Assembly (NCBI RefSeq): GCF_004664715.2
Contig: NC_051071.1
Span: 2,940,501 to 3,004,500 of the forward strand
Length of the DNA stretch: 64,000 nt
Direction: 5' to 3'
Source of the DNA: Peromyscus leucopus
Taxonomy: Eukaryota; Chordata; Mammalia; Rodentia; Cricetidae
A program made the position numbers and the translations under genes. Position 1 is the first letter of the stretch, and each line of letters opens with the position of its first letter. A model generated the notes under the pieces. That model was given only the letters and a program-made list of their open reading frames with translations. It did not search any database and was not told where the DNA came from. Below are positions 63,516 through 64,000 of the stretch, piece after piece.

Positions 63516-63652
63516 GAAGGGAGGGAGGGAGGGAGGGAGGGAAGGAGAGAGAGAGGGAGGGAAGGAGGGAGAGAGGGAGGGAAGGAGGGAGAGAGGGAGG
63601 GAAGGAGGGAGAGAGGGAGGGAAGGAGGGAGAGAGGGAGGGAGGGAAAGAAA
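63516..63652 (+). repeat. (GGGA)n purine tract with 20-bp higher-order unit
   Basis: After a GGGA run, 'gaaggagggagagagggagg' repeats about five times (63550-63648). It grew in the B1 tail; long frames on both strands here are low-complexity. Confidence 0.95.
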
Positions 63653-63654
63653 AA

Positions 63655-63760
63655 ATATCAAGACATGTCCCTATTTCTACAAAGTCATGTTCACAGGCCA
63701 ATGTGATCTAGGAAATTTCTCTCAGATGTTTCTAGGCTGTGTCAAGTTGACAGTTAAAGC
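63655..63760 (-). mobile_element. MaLR LTR (MTD-like), antisense, part 2
   Basis: 'tcacaggccaatgtgatctaggaaatttctctcagatg' and 'ctaggctgtgtcaagttgacagttaaagctaaccagg' complete the interrupted LTR. Confidence 0.7.
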
Positions 63761-64000
63761 TAACCAGGGTATACAAGATTTGATCTCCGTACTCTCCCAT
63801 AAGGGACAGAATCTCCTGGAGATGCTGTCCTCATGAGAGCATTAGCATTCCCCTAAGAGAAGGTGTTGCTTAGTCAGGGTACTAGAATGGTGGCCATGTA
63901 GGCATCCTGAGTGCACATCCTGGACAAAAGTCGCTTCAGGTCTCCAGAAAGACAGAAGTATTTATTTTTGTTTAGGGTTGTTTGTTATGAAGCAGTATCA
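63761..64000. other. Unassigned DNA to window end
   Basis: Nothing recognised in the last 240 bp. Confidence 0.45.

Overview
This window reads as non-coding DNA from a muroid rodent, most likely a cricetid (hamster, vole or deer-mouse lineage). The main evidence is the interspersed repeats: B1, B2, B3, B4 and ID SINEs, MT/ORR1-type MaLR LTRs and a URR1-like hAT element are all present. Several B1 copies carry the 'ggaaaggcacaaagctacacagag' or 'caggcaccaaaactacacagag' type of 3' half (positions 49829-49853 and 21654-21674), which I know from cricetid B1 rather than mouse B1. Species and chromosome cannot be read from the sequence.

I find no protein-coding gene, RNA gene, CpG island or promoter that I can defend. 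Every longer open frame runs through a SINE, an LTR, a simple repeat or low-complexity DNA, or shows no recognisable protein. Two small exon-like patches (48905-48990 plus strand; 56656-56956 minus strand) are listed only as weak candidates.

Layout. 1-8 kb: MaLR LTRs, including one nested in another, and B2/B1/B4 SINEs. 8-17 kb: AT-rich conserved-looking blocks, microsatellites, a 35-bp minisatellite, an L2 relic and a 585-bp CA/CATA tract. 17.6-20.9 kb: an old LINE-1 ORF2 relic split by an LTR with a GATA tract, by an L1M-type 3' tail and by about 1.2 kb of GC-rich satellite-like DNA. 21-25.7 kb: young B1 copies and a B3 interrupted by an LTR. 25.7-45 kb: mostly single-copy DNA with ancient MIR, L2 and MLT1 fragments, three strong conserved-looking blocks (36.2, 40.1 and 44.0 kb), a 26-bp minisatellite and purine tracts. 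45-64 kb: a crowd of solo LTRs, several with intact 5- or 6-bp target-site duplications, B4 hosts split by LTRs, a URR1 split by a B1, and another conserved-looking block at 54.9-55.2 kb.

The most plausible function lies in the AT-rich, repeat-free blocks dense in homeodomain-type TAAT/ATTA sites (1.5, 8.5, 28.5, 36.3, 40.2, 44.0 and 55.0 kb). Such clusters are typical of the intergenic or intronic regulatory territory of developmental genes. This is inference from base composition and motif density, because no alignment could be run. The other notable signal is the insertion history: LTR and SINE boundaries can be dated relative to each other, and one LTR family appears to have carried B1-like head segments through its own amplification.
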